This document shows, one piece after another, positions 1 to 7,275 of a DNA stretch of 15,348 nt; position 1 is the stretch's first letter, and each line of letters begins with the position of its first letter. A program made the translations under genes and the position numbers. The DNA comes from Armatimonadota bacterium (GTDB lineage Bacteria > Armatimonadota > Zipacnadia > Zipacnadales > FEN-943). The notes beneath the pieces are model-generated. The model worked only from the letters and a program-made list of their open reading frames with translations. It was not told the origin of the DNA and ran no database searches. The stretch lies in contig JANZZA010000683.1 in NCBI GenBank assembly GCA_026419655.1, forward strand, positions 1 through 15,348. The letters are read 5' to 3'.

Positions 1-1333
1 GTCGTGGCTGGGCAACCCAAGCGCTCGCTATGAGGTCACCCGCACCCCTAGAGGACTCCGCTTTACTGTCCGAGGGCCGGGGCTGGGCATGAAGTTCTCT
101 CACCAGGTGGCGGGGGACCGGCTGCCTCAAGGCTATTTCAAGGTGGCCTACCGGGCAATAGGCGTTGACACCACCAGCACCGATTATGTGCTTTATGCTG
201 CCAACGCGCCAGGCGGCCGTGCCCCGGACGAGCAATACGTCTTCCGGCTCAACCAGCTCACGGCTGACGGCCAGCCTCAGGTGCTTGTGGGCTACTGCAA
301 GGTAGACGGGACGGCGACCCTGGCTGTGCAAGTACAGGTGGCGCCTGGCGGCGAAGAGGCCTCACTTGAGCTTGGCCCGCTGGAGATATGGGGTAGCCGG
401 CCTCCCGTGAAGCTGGAAGAGATTGTGGCGGCAGGGTCGGGCTGGCCGGCTAATATGAAACCCTGGCGGCCCGTGAACTTGCCTCCGGGTCTGGGGCGCG
501 GCGATGTCTCGTCGGTGCTTGGCGTCGAGGGCTGGTGGCCGGCCGACCAAATAACCGTCCAGGGCGTACCTTTCCTGGTGCATGACGGGGCGGTTTTAGG
601 TACATCTCGGAGCGAGCCGGGGGCACTTGAGGTGCCGCTGACGGGCCGCGCCCGGCAGCTATATCTGCTTCTCGGCGCTTGGCTGCCCACCCGGCCTCTG
701 CCAGGCTACAGTCCTGAAGCTATCGGTTTCGTCGAATTGCCTCACCGGTTTGTGTGCGAAATCCGCTACCGGGACGGCCGCGCGGAACGCCAGATGCCCA
801 CTGCTTTAGGCAGCCAGCGGCTAGGCCTGGCCCGCGGCATTGGGGCCTATGCCCTGGCCTGTGATTCACGCCGTGAACTTGAGTCTTTGAGGGTTCTGGA
901 CGGCCACCGGCGCGGCGCCGTCGTGCTATTCGCCGTTACGGCTTCAACCAGGGACGGCCCGGCTACTGCAGCCACCCGGCCGATGCGGGCTCCTGAGCTC
1001 GAGCGGCGCCGCCGTACCTCCGAGGCATGCGCAGTAGCCTGTGGGCGGGAAGAAATCCGGATTGATAGCGGAGCTACTCATCTAAGGCTTATGACGCGCC
1101 GCGGCCTTGAGCTGGGTGACCTGCGCAGCGACTATCTGCCGGACATTCCAACCCTGGCATGGGCAGGCAGTCTGTTCACGGTCAAGGTTGGGGACATCGA
1201 GGTGCGCTCCGGGGAGGCCACTGTGACCGACGTCGCGGCTGCCAGCCCCACCGAAGCAGTCGTGTCCATAACGCTGACACCCGCGCTGCCCCTTGATGTC
1301 CCGCCTTACGGTGGCTGCTCACCGCCCCGATGA
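1..1333 (+). CDS. N-terminal beta-sandwich part of a large glycoside-hydrolase-like protein (5' partial, likely frameshifted)
   Basis: The reading frame is open from base 2, so the gene starts outside the window; the ATG at 89 is an internal methionine (upstream residues read ...LRFTVRGPGLG before it). The protein is rich in alternating beta-strand patterns and has no membrane segment. Residues 1-110 from the ATG resemble a carbohydrate-binding-type jelly roll. A second sandwich follows around residues 140-300, with the strand pattern LPLTGRARQLYLLLGAWLP-like. I see no catalytic motif in this half. It ends abruptly in an unstructured tail (YGGCSPPR) just where the strand pattern of the next frame (LTVAAHRPDEVSLGLEI) takes over. 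I infer that this and the 1293-3005 frame are one polypeptide: removing one C from the CCCC run at 1289-1292 would join them as ...LTPALPLMSRLTVAAH. Alternatively they are two overlapping genes. The coding call is firm; the family call is moderate. Confidence 0.75.
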   Translation, partial: SWLGNPSARYEVTRTPRGLRFTVRGPGLGMKFSHQVAGDRLPQGYFKVAYRAIGVDTTSTDYVLYAANAPGGRAPDEQYVFRLNQLTADGQPQVLVGYCKVDGTATLAVQVQVAPGGEEASLELGPLEIWGSRPPVKLEEIVAAGSGWPANMKPWRPVNLPPGLGRGDVSSVLGVEGWWPADQITVQGVPFLVHDGAVLGTSRSEPGALEVPLTGRARQLYLLLGAWLPTRPLPGYSPEAIGFVELPHRFVCEIRYRDGRAERQMPTALGSQRLGLARGIGAYALACDSRRELESLRVLDGHRRGAVVLFAVTASTRDGPATAATRPMRAPELERRRRTSEACAVACGREEIRIDSGATHLRLMTRRGLELGDLRSDYLPDIPTLAWAGSLFTVKVGDIEVRSGEATVTDVAAASPTEAVVSITLTPALPLDVPPYGGCSPPR

Positions 1334-3005
1334 AGTCTCTCTGGGCCTCGAGATTATGCCCACCGGTGATCTGCCAGCGGAGCCACAGGTTCTCTTACCG
1401 GTGCTCACCGGCGCAAAGGCCACAGCCGATCCCTCCCAGACGTGGGTCTTCTACCCTGCTCCCGGCGCTATCCTCAGCAATCACGTCTTTGCCCGAAGCG
1501 ACCCGTACGGCGGCATCTTTCCGCTCCAGGTGATGGGTATCTATTCGCCGACTGGCGGCGGCCTTTACCTGCGCACGGAATACACCGAGCCTGTTGACCG
1601 CCGCTATGAAGTTGAGCACAGCACGCGAGGGGTCATGTTCTGCGTGCGCTATCCGTGGTGGCGCGGAGAGAAACTCAACGCCGTAATCGGCACAAATCCT
1701 GGGGATTGGCGTGACCAGCTCGCGGCCTATAACCGCTGGCGGCAGACGTGGTTCCGGCCTGCGGCCCCCCGAAAAGATTGGTTTCGCCGCATCTTCAACT
1801 TCCGTCAGCAGTTCTTGACTTTCCCCGTCCCGCTGCCAAGCGGGATGTTTGACCCCGAGACAAAGACCTTCCGGCTCTTGGAAGTCCTTGAGGAAGATAA
1901 GAAAGCTTTTGGCGGCGTGGATTATCTGCACCTTTTCGACTGGGGCTGGTCGCCGGAGCGCGGCCGGTGCGGCGATTATGCGCCCTGGGATTACTTAGGC
2001 GGCGCTGATAACTTCCGCCGCGCCGTAGAGAGCGTAAAGGCTTCTGGCATACCCGTCGGGCTTTATATCGAGGGCTACCTTGTATCGCCCGAATCCTCTA
2101 TCTTCGAGCGCGCCAAGGCCTGGCAGGTGATAAAGGCCAATGGCCAGCCGCTGGAATTCTTCGCGCCCGAAATCAACATGTGCCCGTGGGTCAAAGAGTG
2201 GCAGGATTACTTGAGCGCAGTGTACGGCCGGGTGGCCGAGGAGACCGGTGCCGTGGGCTTCTACATTGACGAGTACGGCTCTGCTCACGACGCTCACGCG
2301 TGCTATGCCAGGGACCACGGCCACCCGTCACCGGTTTACGCAGCGGCCGGCGAACTGGAGATGACCCGCAAAGTCCGTGCTGCTCTCGGCCCTGACCGTG
2401 CTATCTATACCGAAGAGACGCCCTGCGACGTGACGATGCAGTATCAAGACGGCAGCTTTACTTATGCCATCACTTCAGCTAACGACCAGCTATCCCCATC
2501 TCACATAAACATCACGCGCTTTGCCGTGCCGGACTTCAAGACCATCGAGATACTTTTCTGCGACCAGCCCTTGCGCGACGACCTCGAGGACCTGGGGCGC
2601 ATTTTGTTCAACGGCGAGGCCATATGGCTCGAGGGCATACCGCAGGCATGGTTTGACCCCCGCAGCCTGGAATTCATCCGGCGGATGCACGCCATAATGC
2701 GGGCAGAGGCCGATTGCTTCACCAGCCTCAGCCCAGAGCCGCTGGTGCCCACTTTCTGGCGCGACCTGTACGCAAATCGCTTCCCGCGTGCAGATGGCAA
2801 GCGGTGCGTGTGGACGCTCTACTGGCGTGGACCGAGGACGCTAGAGGCAGACTTGATAGCCGTGCCGCATGTGCCTGGCGCCCGCTACCGCGAACTTTGG
2901 GCCGACAGGCCACTTGCTGTGCGCCGCGACGGCTCCCGCGACGTAATCCGGGCCGTTATCCACCCTCATGAAGTCCTGGTTCTGCTTCAAGAGACGGCTG
3001 GCTAG
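1293..3005 (+). CDS. DUF6259-like TIM-barrel glycoside-hydrolase-type domain protein
   Basis: 570 codons from a TTG at 1293 (ATG at 1296), though the true start is probably in the upstream frame. Residues 1-130 continue a beta-sandwich. Residues 131-165 (GDWRDQLAAYNRWRQTWF) are the helical linker typical of DUF6259 proteins. Residues 205-420 look like a TIM barrel with aromatic and acidic strand ends: LFDWGWSPE (214-222), GLYIEGY (256-262), GFYIDEYGS (322-330) and IYTEETP (371-377). The acids D325/E326-327 and E374-375 are candidate catalytic residues by position, but I cannot assign nucleophile and acid/base. Residues 490-570 form a C-terminal beta domain. Family knowledge suggests a role on plant or host polysaccharide, but no substrate can be read here. 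No signal peptide is visible because the start is elsewhere. The TAG stop lies inside a CTAG that may be the edge of a degenerate repeat element. Confidence 0.78.
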   Translation: MMSRLTVAAHRPDEVSLGLEIMPTGDLPAEPQVLLPVLTGAKATADPSQTWVFYPAPGAILSNHVFARSDPYGGIFPLQVMGIYSPTGGGLYLRTEYTEPVDRRYEVEHSTRGVMFCVRYPWWRGEKLNAVIGTNPGDWRDQLAAYNRWRQTWFRPAAPRKDWFRRIFNFRQQFLTFPVPLPSGMFDPETKTFRLLEVLEEDKKAFGGVDYLHLFDWGWSPERGRCGDYAPWDYLGGADNFRRAVESVKASGIPVGLYIEGYLVSPESSIFERAKAWQVIKANGQPLEFFAPEINMCPWVKEWQDYLSAVYGRVAEETGAVGFYIDEYGSAHDAHACYARDHGHPSPVYAAAGELEMTRKVRAALGPDRAIYTEETPCDVTMQYQDGSFTYAITSANDQLSPSHINITRFAVPDFKTIEILFCDQPLRDDLEDLGRILFNGEAIWLEGIPQAWFDPRSLEFIRRMHAIMRAEADCFTSLSPEPLVPTFWRDLYANRFPRADGKRCVWTLYWRGPRTLEADLIAVPHVPGARYRELWADRPLAVRRDGSRDVIRAVIHPHEVLVLLQETAG

Positions 3006-3150
3006 TCGTGGGAAAAAGGTCAGTCGGCAGGAAATCGTTATGCGCAAGGGCGTAAACGCCCTGGAAATCGCTCCGTTGTCTGCGGCTTCTGTTCCAAGCA
3101 ATGCTGGCAAGCTGGAAGAGGTTCCGAAGGCCCTTTTTCTGGGGGCGCCC
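3006..3150. other. Intergenic stretch with a hairpin and a possible very degraded repeat copy
   Basis: No convincing gene. A perfect inverted repeat GGGCGTAAACGCCC sits at 3048-3061; it has no following T tract, so it is not a classical intrinsic terminator. The CTAG at 3002-3005, the GCGTAAACGCC core near 3049 and the closing CCCTTAG at 3148-3154 faintly match the repeat family of this window in inverted orientation, but length (about 150 bp) and ends deviate, so this copy is only a suspicion. Confidence 0.3.
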
Positions 3151-3234
3151 TTAGAAACTGTTACAAAAGGACCTCTTTCGAGCTGCCCTAATCTAAAGGT
3201 GTTACCCTTGCGGCCCTGGGGTTGTACTCGTTAG
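3151..3234 (+). repeat. Left part of a MITE-like element, apparently interrupted
   Basis: Begins TTAGAAACTGTTACAAAAGG, matching the family terminus, and has GTTGTAC with GTAC at 3224, 73 bases from the start, the same offset as in the complete copies at 12371 and 14870. The similarity stops at TTAG (3231-3234), where another copy begins. The missing right end may resume after 3490 and finish at TTTTGC...CTAA (3529-3546), which would make this a 130-bp element split by later insertions at a YTAR target. The left end is well supported; the right-end assignment is weak. Confidence 0.6.
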
Positions 3235-3359
3235 GGGGACTGTTGAAAAGGCTGGCCTTGGCTTACCCAGACTGAAGAAAGCGTACAACGCCGTGCGCCT
3301 GACCTCTTAGTTGCGACCGTGTCCTGGATGCCGGGAAAGTGACTTTTGCAAAAGTCTAA
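3231..3359 (-). repeat. MITE-like element, inverted copy (129 bp)
   Basis: Bounded by TTAG (3231) and CTAA (3356-3359), which are inverted copies of each other. The left terminus GGGACTGTTGAAAAGG pairs with the right terminus GTGACTTTTGCAAAAGTC. Read on the minus strand it has the family order: terminus, AAGTCACTTTCC, GGTCAGGCGCACGG, GTTGTACG, then CTTCAGTCTGGG and the closing terminus. GTAC is 73 bases from the right end, matching the complete copies. The segment CTTC-GTCTGGG is shared with the copy at 14655. There is no ORF for a transposase, so it would be non-autonomous. Confidence 0.75.
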
Positions 3360-3489
3360 TCGGGGACTGTTGCGCAAGATGGTGTTGGCATGGGCAGCGC
3401 GAGGAACATGTAAAATGCCGTGCCCCCGACCTTTTAATCACTGTGGCACTTGGGTGGCGGTAAAGTGACTTTTGTAGCAATCTCCCCAG
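3356..3489 (-). repeat. MITE-like element, inverted copy in tandem (about 134 bp)
   Basis: Starts at the CTAA shared with the previous copy, continues TCGGGGACTGTTGCGCAAG and ends AAAGTGACTTTTGTAGCAAT then CTCCCCAG. Compared with the neighbouring copy in the same direction, it shares the core AATGCCGTGCCCCCGACC versus AACGCCGTGCGCCTGACC and the AAAGTGACTTTTG right end. On the minus strand CCCATGCCAACACC matches GGCATGCCGACACC of the copy at 14655. More diverged than the neighbour, particularly at the right terminal CCAG in place of CTAG. Confidence 0.7.
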
Positions 3490-3547
3490 AGACCCGCACA
3501 ATCCTATCCCGACATAGCGCTTATATGTTTTGCCGGCGGCTGCTAAA

Positions 3548-4597
3548 ATGCCGCGCGTGTCGGGCAGGCTGAGGATTGTCATCATCATTATGCTTGCGGC
3601 AGCCGGGGTCGCTTTCGCGACGCACCGGCTCTTGGCCCCGGCGCAGGCCGTGTGTGTGCTGTCGGGGCCATCGGTGCTTGGCTTCATCCAGACAGCTCAG
3701 GGCACTGGATGCGTGACGGTCGGCGGCACGATATGGGCCCTGTCGGCGACAGTGGCTGAGCCCCGTGCCCTGTTTCGCATTGATGCACCGATAGCTGGAA
3801 CACCCATCAGCAGCGGCCGCGTACTCATTGCCGCCACGGCTGACGGCACTCTTTGCGCCTGGGACGGCAGGGACGGGTCGCGCCTCTGGCAGCGGCCGTT
3901 TTCTTCCCCGCTGACGGCCCCAATAGCCGTCGCCGAGGACACAGTCGCAGTCCCCTTGTGGCCCAACGCGCTGGCGATACTGGATGAGCGTACTGGGGCC
4001 ATCAGGGGCAAGCAAGAGGTCGGGGCTGCCATCCGCTTTGCCCCAATGTGGTGGCAGGGACGGTGGGCAGTCGTCACGCGTGGAGATGAGCTGTTTATAC
4101 TGTCGAAGGACGGTAGGGTGCTTGCACGACAACCGGTAGCCGGGCCGGTGCTCGCCGCGGCCGCTTGCGAGGAGCAATTATGGCTCGCTTGCGCTCCGAA
4201 CCGCATAACGCTGTACACATCCACCGGCCCCGGGCCGTCCGCAATTGCCCAGTCGGGCATCTCGATGCTCCACGCCGGCGGCAATATGGTTATTGTGGCA
4301 GGCGCTGACAGAGACCTCACTTGCGTAATTACCAGAGGCGCAGGCCTTGGCATAACCTGGCGGCGCCGCCTGCCCAGCCCTGTCACTTCCCTGGCCGGCC
4401 CTTTTGCTGCCAACACCAAGTCTTTTTGGGCGGTCGGCACAGCTACTGGTCATGCCCTTCTTCTGGACGCAGATACAGGTGAGGCACGAAGGACCTTTCG
4501 CGTGGCTCCCTCCCCGGTTCTGTTCCTGGCCCTCATTCCGCCATTCTTAGCTTGTGCCACCGCTGACGGAGTCTGGCTATGCCCTCTTCCACGATAA
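3548..4597 (+). CDS. Signal-anchored or secreted PQQ-type beta-propeller protein
   Basis: 349 aa from the ATG at 3548; a TTG at 3530 would add six residues but lies in repeat-derived sequence. There is no good Shine-Dalgarno, so initiation may be weak or near-leaderless. Residues 7-33 are a positively charged then hydrophobic stretch (GRLRIVIIIMLAAAGVAFAT), either a signal peptide or a membrane anchor. The rest is a repeated beta-propeller pattern in which blades end in W/L-D-x-x-(T/D)-G: LCAWDGRDGSRLWQRPF, LAILDERTGAIRGKQ, LFILSKDGRVLARQP and LLLDADTGEARRTF. Known PQQ-like propellers are binding or scaffolding modules; no PQQ-enzyme active-site residues or heme motif are seen, so an enzymatic role is not supported. 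The 3' end overlaps the transporter gene by 19 bases, so the two are likely co-translated. Confidence 0.85.
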   Translation: MPRVSGRLRIVIIIMLAAAGVAFATHRLLAPAQAVCVLSGPSVLGFIQTAQGTGCVTVGGTIWALSATVAEPRALFRIDAPIAGTPISSGRVLIAATADGTLCAWDGRDGSRLWQRPFSSPLTAPIAVAEDTVAVPLWPNALAILDERTGAIRGKQEVGAAIRFAPMWWQGRWAVVTRGDELFILSKDGRVLARQPVAGPVLAAAACEEQLWLACAPNRITLYTSTGPGPSAIAQSGISMLHAGGNMVIVAGADRDLTCVITRGAGLGITWRRRLPSPVTSLAGPFAANTKSFWAVGTATGHALLLDADTGEARRTFRVAPSPVLFLALIPPFLACATADGVWLCPLPR

Positions 4598-5922
4598 GGT
4601 CCAGTCGTGAAGAAACGGCTTTCTTTTCCCGGCGCAACTTCGCTGTCGGGATTGTCAATGGGGCACTTTACATAGCCAGCGCGGCCCTCATTGACCCCGA
4701 TACCGTGCTCCCGGCTTACGCCCTGGATGTCTCCGGGACGGTGTTAGGGGTAGGGCTGATCGCCGCGGCCATATCCGCCGGCTGGAACTGGCCACCAGTG
4801 CTGCTCATCGGCCTCATGGAACGTACCCGGCGGTGGATGCTCTACTACCGCCTCACGGCCGTCCTGCGGATAGCATGCGCATGGCTGCTGGTGCCGGTAG
4901 CTTTTCATTCCCGACATAACCAACCTGCCTACTTGTGGCTCATGGCCGGCCTGCTGCTGGCCATGACCTCCGCCGGCGGCGCAGCCTCTATTCCTTTCCT
5001 GTCCACTGTGGGCGAGACCATTCCTCCCACTTTGCGCGGCAGGTTTTTCGGTATCCGCTTTCTTATCGGCGGCCTCCTGTCGCTGGGCGCTGGCGCCTTT
5101 GTCAAGCACATGCTTTCGCCCGCTGGGAGGGCAATGTTCCCGGCCAACTACGGGTATCTGTTCTTCGGGTCAGCAGTACTGGCCACTCTTTCGCTAGCCT
5201 CTTTCTGTGCGGCCGAAGAGCGCCCCAAGACAGTACTGAAGCGCGGCCTTCCGCCTCTCGCGCAACTTCGGCGCGGCGGCCGCCTGATACGCCGCGACCC
5301 CGACTACCGCCAACTGCTGGTCGCCCGCGTCCTGCTGGGTCTCACCGCCGGCCTTTTCATACCCTTCATAGTCCCTTACGCTCTCCGGCGCCTGCACCTC
5401 GACCCGGCTGCCATTGGGCTGCTCATGCCCGCCGGGGTCCTGGGCTATAGCCTGAGCAACGTCATATGGAGCTACCTGTCGGACGGGCCAGGCAATCGCG
5501 TGCTGCTGGTTGTATCGGGGGTGTGCTATCTTCTGGTTCCAGCTCTTGTCCTCACTGCAGGCCACCTCAGCAGTCAGGCCACCGGCCAGTGGCTCGGCAT
5601 CCCGACCTCGCCGGCCTTCTGGGCATTACTCATTACCTTCGTGCTTCTCGGTACAGCCCGCGCCGGCCAAGACCTGGGCCACACAAATTACCTGCTTGAA
5701 CTCAGCCCGGGACGCCACTATCCAGCCTACTTTGCCTTCTACGCGCTGGCAGGCGTGCCGCTTTCTCTCTTGCCTCTTGCCGGTGCTGTCATCATTGGCA
5801 AGCGAGGCAATTACGAGGCTGGCTTCCTCGCAGCCCTCGCGCTCCTCGGCGCGATGCTCTGGGTGCTGCGTGGGCTGCGTGAAGTAAGAAAGGCAGAGAA
5901 TGGCAACGGGGGTGAAGGGTGA
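4579..5922 (+). CDS. MFS-type 12-TM transporter
   Basis: 447 aa; starts at ATG 4579 inside the end of the propeller gene, in another frame. I count twelve hydrophobic segments, approximately at residues 20-38, 54-79, 92-109, 118-141, 160-175, 192-212, 249-272, 278-300, 308-327, 348-365, 383-408 and 414-430, in a 6+6 arrangement with a charged central loop (AEERPKTVLKRGLPPLAQLRRGGRLIRRDPDYR, split about residues 213-245). Loop motifs include LRGRFFGIRFLIGG after TM4 and SDGPGNR between TM8 and TM9, which resemble the degenerate MFS signature loops. The substrate cannot be told. Overlap with the propeller gene suggests a shared transport or sensing role. Ends shortly before a repeat-containing gap. 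Confidence 0.85.
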   Translation: MPSSTIRSSREETAFFSRRNFAVGIVNGALYIASAALIDPDTVLPAYALDVSGTVLGVGLIAAAISAGWNWPPVLLIGLMERTRRWMLYYRLTAVLRIACAWLLVPVAFHSRHNQPAYLWLMAGLLLAMTSAGGAASIPFLSTVGETIPPTLRGRFFGIRFLIGGLLSLGAGAFVKHMLSPAGRAMFPANYGYLFFGSAVLATLSLASFCAAEERPKTVLKRGLPPLAQLRRGGRLIRRDPDYRQLLVARVLLGLTAGLFIPFIVPYALRRLHLDPAAIGLLMPAGVLGYSLSNVIWSYLSDGPGNRVLLVVSGVCYLLVPALVLTAGHLSSQATGQWLGIPTSPAFWALLITFVLLGTARAGQDLGHTNYLLELSPGRHYPAYFAFYALAGVPLSLLPLAGAVIIGKRGNYEAGFLAALALLGAMLWVLRGLREVRKAENGNGGEG

Positions 5923-5992
5923 GGATGTTCTCTCTTTCATGCGCGCCGACCCACAATGCGGAAGGTTGGGCAGGAGTTTGGGAAGGATACTT
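5923..5992. other. Short unassigned spacer before a repeat
   Basis: No gene seen. It contains GAGTTTGGGAAGG, which recurs at 14613-14625 upstream of the repeat copy at 14655, so the two spacers may share a common ancestor or the repeat may be longer in these two places. Confidence 0.25.
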
Positions 5993-6124
5993 TTAGACCA
6001 GACTGTCGCAAAAGCCGCTCTGTAGCATCCAAAACGCAGTGGCAGGTGAAAGGTCCGGCGCACGAAGTTGTATATTTTGTTGGCTCTCCATAAGCCGACA
6101 CCAGCTTTTGGAACAGTCCCGAAA
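5993..6124 (+). repeat. MITE-like element, direct copy (about 132 bp)
   Basis: Starts TTAGACCAGACTGTCGCAAAAG and ends AGCTTTTGGAACAGTCCC, whose reverse complement GGGACTGTTCCAAAAGCT is the inverted partner of the start. Internal blocks GGTCCGGCGCACG, GTTGTATA (the GTAC-equivalent at 6070) and AAGCCGACACC match the same blocks in the copies at 3231 (inverted), 3356 (inverted) and 14655. The right YTAR is degraded (CGAA). Confidence 0.75.
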
Positions 6125-6250
6125 GGGGTTGCCGAAAAGAGGCTTTGTAGTCATTTTGCTTGCGAGGGCAGGCCAAAAACAAAATCCGTGGGCAACTGAA
6201 CGGTCCCGGACCTGACCCTTAGGCTTGGCGGTGGGTGGTGGGGGGAGTAG
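6118..6250 (-). repeat. Degraded second repeat copy, boundaries uncertain
   Basis: Immediately follows the copy at 5993. GGGGTTGCCGAAAAGAGGC resembles the family terminus, and GGACCTGACCCTTAGGCTTGGCGG resembles the CGCCTGACCTCTTAG segment of the copy at 3231. No clear closing terminus is visible before the ABC gene, so it is truncated or heavily decayed. It occupies the position where a promoter for the downstream operon would be expected. Confidence 0.35.
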
Positions 6251-6369
6251 ACTGTAACCGAAACCGGCAAAACGAATATGGCGCCACGGCGGACCTGGGC
6301 GGACCGGCAGGCGAGGAAGAGAGCCTTTGTAGACGGCGCGAAGAAGATATTGCCGGACTGAGTAAAGGC

Positions 6370-7275
6370 ATGGCCGCCATTGAAACCTATCAGCTCACCA
6401 AGCGCTACGGCCCTATCCTGGCGGTGGACAGGCTGGACTTGCGAGTGGACCAAGGTGTGGTTTTTGGCTTCCTGGGGCCAAACGGCGCTGGCAAGAGTAC
6501 CACCATGAAAATGCTGCTGGGGCTGGTGCGGCCCACCGCCGGGCGAGCCTGGATTGTGGGCCACGACTGCCAGAGCGTCAAAGCCCGCCAGGCAGGCGTG
6601 GTTGGCGCCATGGTCGAGGAGCCTGCCTTTTATCCGCATCTATCGGGTCGCGAGAACTTACTGTTGCTGTGTCGGCTATCGGGCACAGGAGGCGATGAGG
6701 TGGACTGGGCCCTGGAAAAGGTTGGGCTATCCGACGTTGCTAGGCGCAAGGTGGGCGAGTATTCCCACGGCATGCGCCAGCGGCTGGGCATTGCGGCCGC
6801 CCTGGTGCCCAGGCCACGGGTGCTAATCCTTGATGAGCCAGCCTCAGGCCTGGACCCGGCTGGCCTGCGGGAAGTGCGCGACCTGCTAAGCGGCTTGCGC
6901 GGAGAAGGCCTCACCGTGCTCCTGTCCAGCCACCTGCTCTACGAGGTTCAGATGACCTGCAGCCATGTGGGACTGATGTTTGGCGGAAGGATGGTGGCAA
7001 CGGGGCCGGTGGGAGAGTTGCTTGGGGACGAAAAAGTGACCGTGCGGGTTGAGGTGGACCAGCCGGACGTAGCAGTCAATGTGCTCGCAGCCCATGGTGC
7101 CTGCGCCGAGCCGGCGCAAGACGGGGCGCTGACGCTTAAGGCAGCGAGAAGTGACTTGCCTGCCGTGGTCGAGGCCCTTGTCCAAGCCGGCCTGCGGGTC
7201 TATTCGGTGGTTCCTCACCAGCGCTCGCTGGAGGAGCTGTATATGGAATATGCACAGCCTACGCCGCGCGGGTAG
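6370..7275 (+). CDS. ABC-2-type (BcrA-like) transporter ATP-binding protein
   Basis: 301 aa from ATG 6370. The frame is open upstream to a GTG at 6235, but that extension is G-rich, unlike family N-termini, and falls in repeat-related sequence; the family starts right at AIETYQLTKRYG. Visible motifs: Walker A GPNGAGKST (36-44), Q-loop region MVEEPAFYP (81-89), where Glu stands in for Gln as in bacitracin-type ATPases, signature YSHGMRQRLGIA (131-142), Walker B VLILDEP (151-157), D-loop SGLD (159-162) and H-loop SSH (186-188). All catalytic positions are intact. The C-terminal about 80 residues form the usual accessory domain. It energises the permease encoded directly downstream, which starts 26 bases before this stop. 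First gene of a six-gene operon. Confidence 0.95.
   Translation: MAAIETYQLTKRYGPILAVDRLDLRVDQGVVFGFLGPNGAGKSTTMKMLLGLVRPTAGRAWIVGHDCQSVKARQAGVVGAMVEEPAFYPHLSGRENLLLLCRLSGTGGDEVDWALEKVGLSDVARRKVGEYSHGMRQRLGIAAALVPRPRVLILDEPASGLDPAGLREVRDLLSGLRGEGLTVLLSSHLLYEVQMTCSHVGLMFGGRMVATGPVGELLGDEKVTVRVEVDQPDVAVNVLAAHGACAEPAQDGALTLKAARSDLPAVVEALVQAGLRVYSVVPHQRSLEELYMEYAQPTPRG

Noticed and set aside
3048..3061. Hairpin GGGCGTAAACGCCC as terminator of the glycoside-hydrolase-like gene
   Set aside because: Tight loop and no T tract; cannot be supported as an intrinsic terminator.
2968..3234. 88-codon plus-strand ORF past the end of the glycoside-hydrolase-like gene
   Set aside because: Begins inside that gene in another frame and then runs through repeat sequence; no ribosome site and no protein-like pattern.
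3151..3489. CRISPR array, considered because of regularly spaced repeats
   Set aside because: Repeats are 130 bp, inverted and diverged, and carry no short identical repeats with unique spacers or cas genes nearby.
3307..3687. Minus-strand ORF whose protein repeats RLLQKSL-RHP
   Set aside because: The repeated peptide is the element terminus translated twice, and the rest is antisense to the propeller gene.
6235..6369. GTG-initiated N-terminal extension of the ABC ATPase
   Set aside because: Lies in repeat-related G-rich sequence and does not match family N-termini; ATG 6370 aligns exactly.
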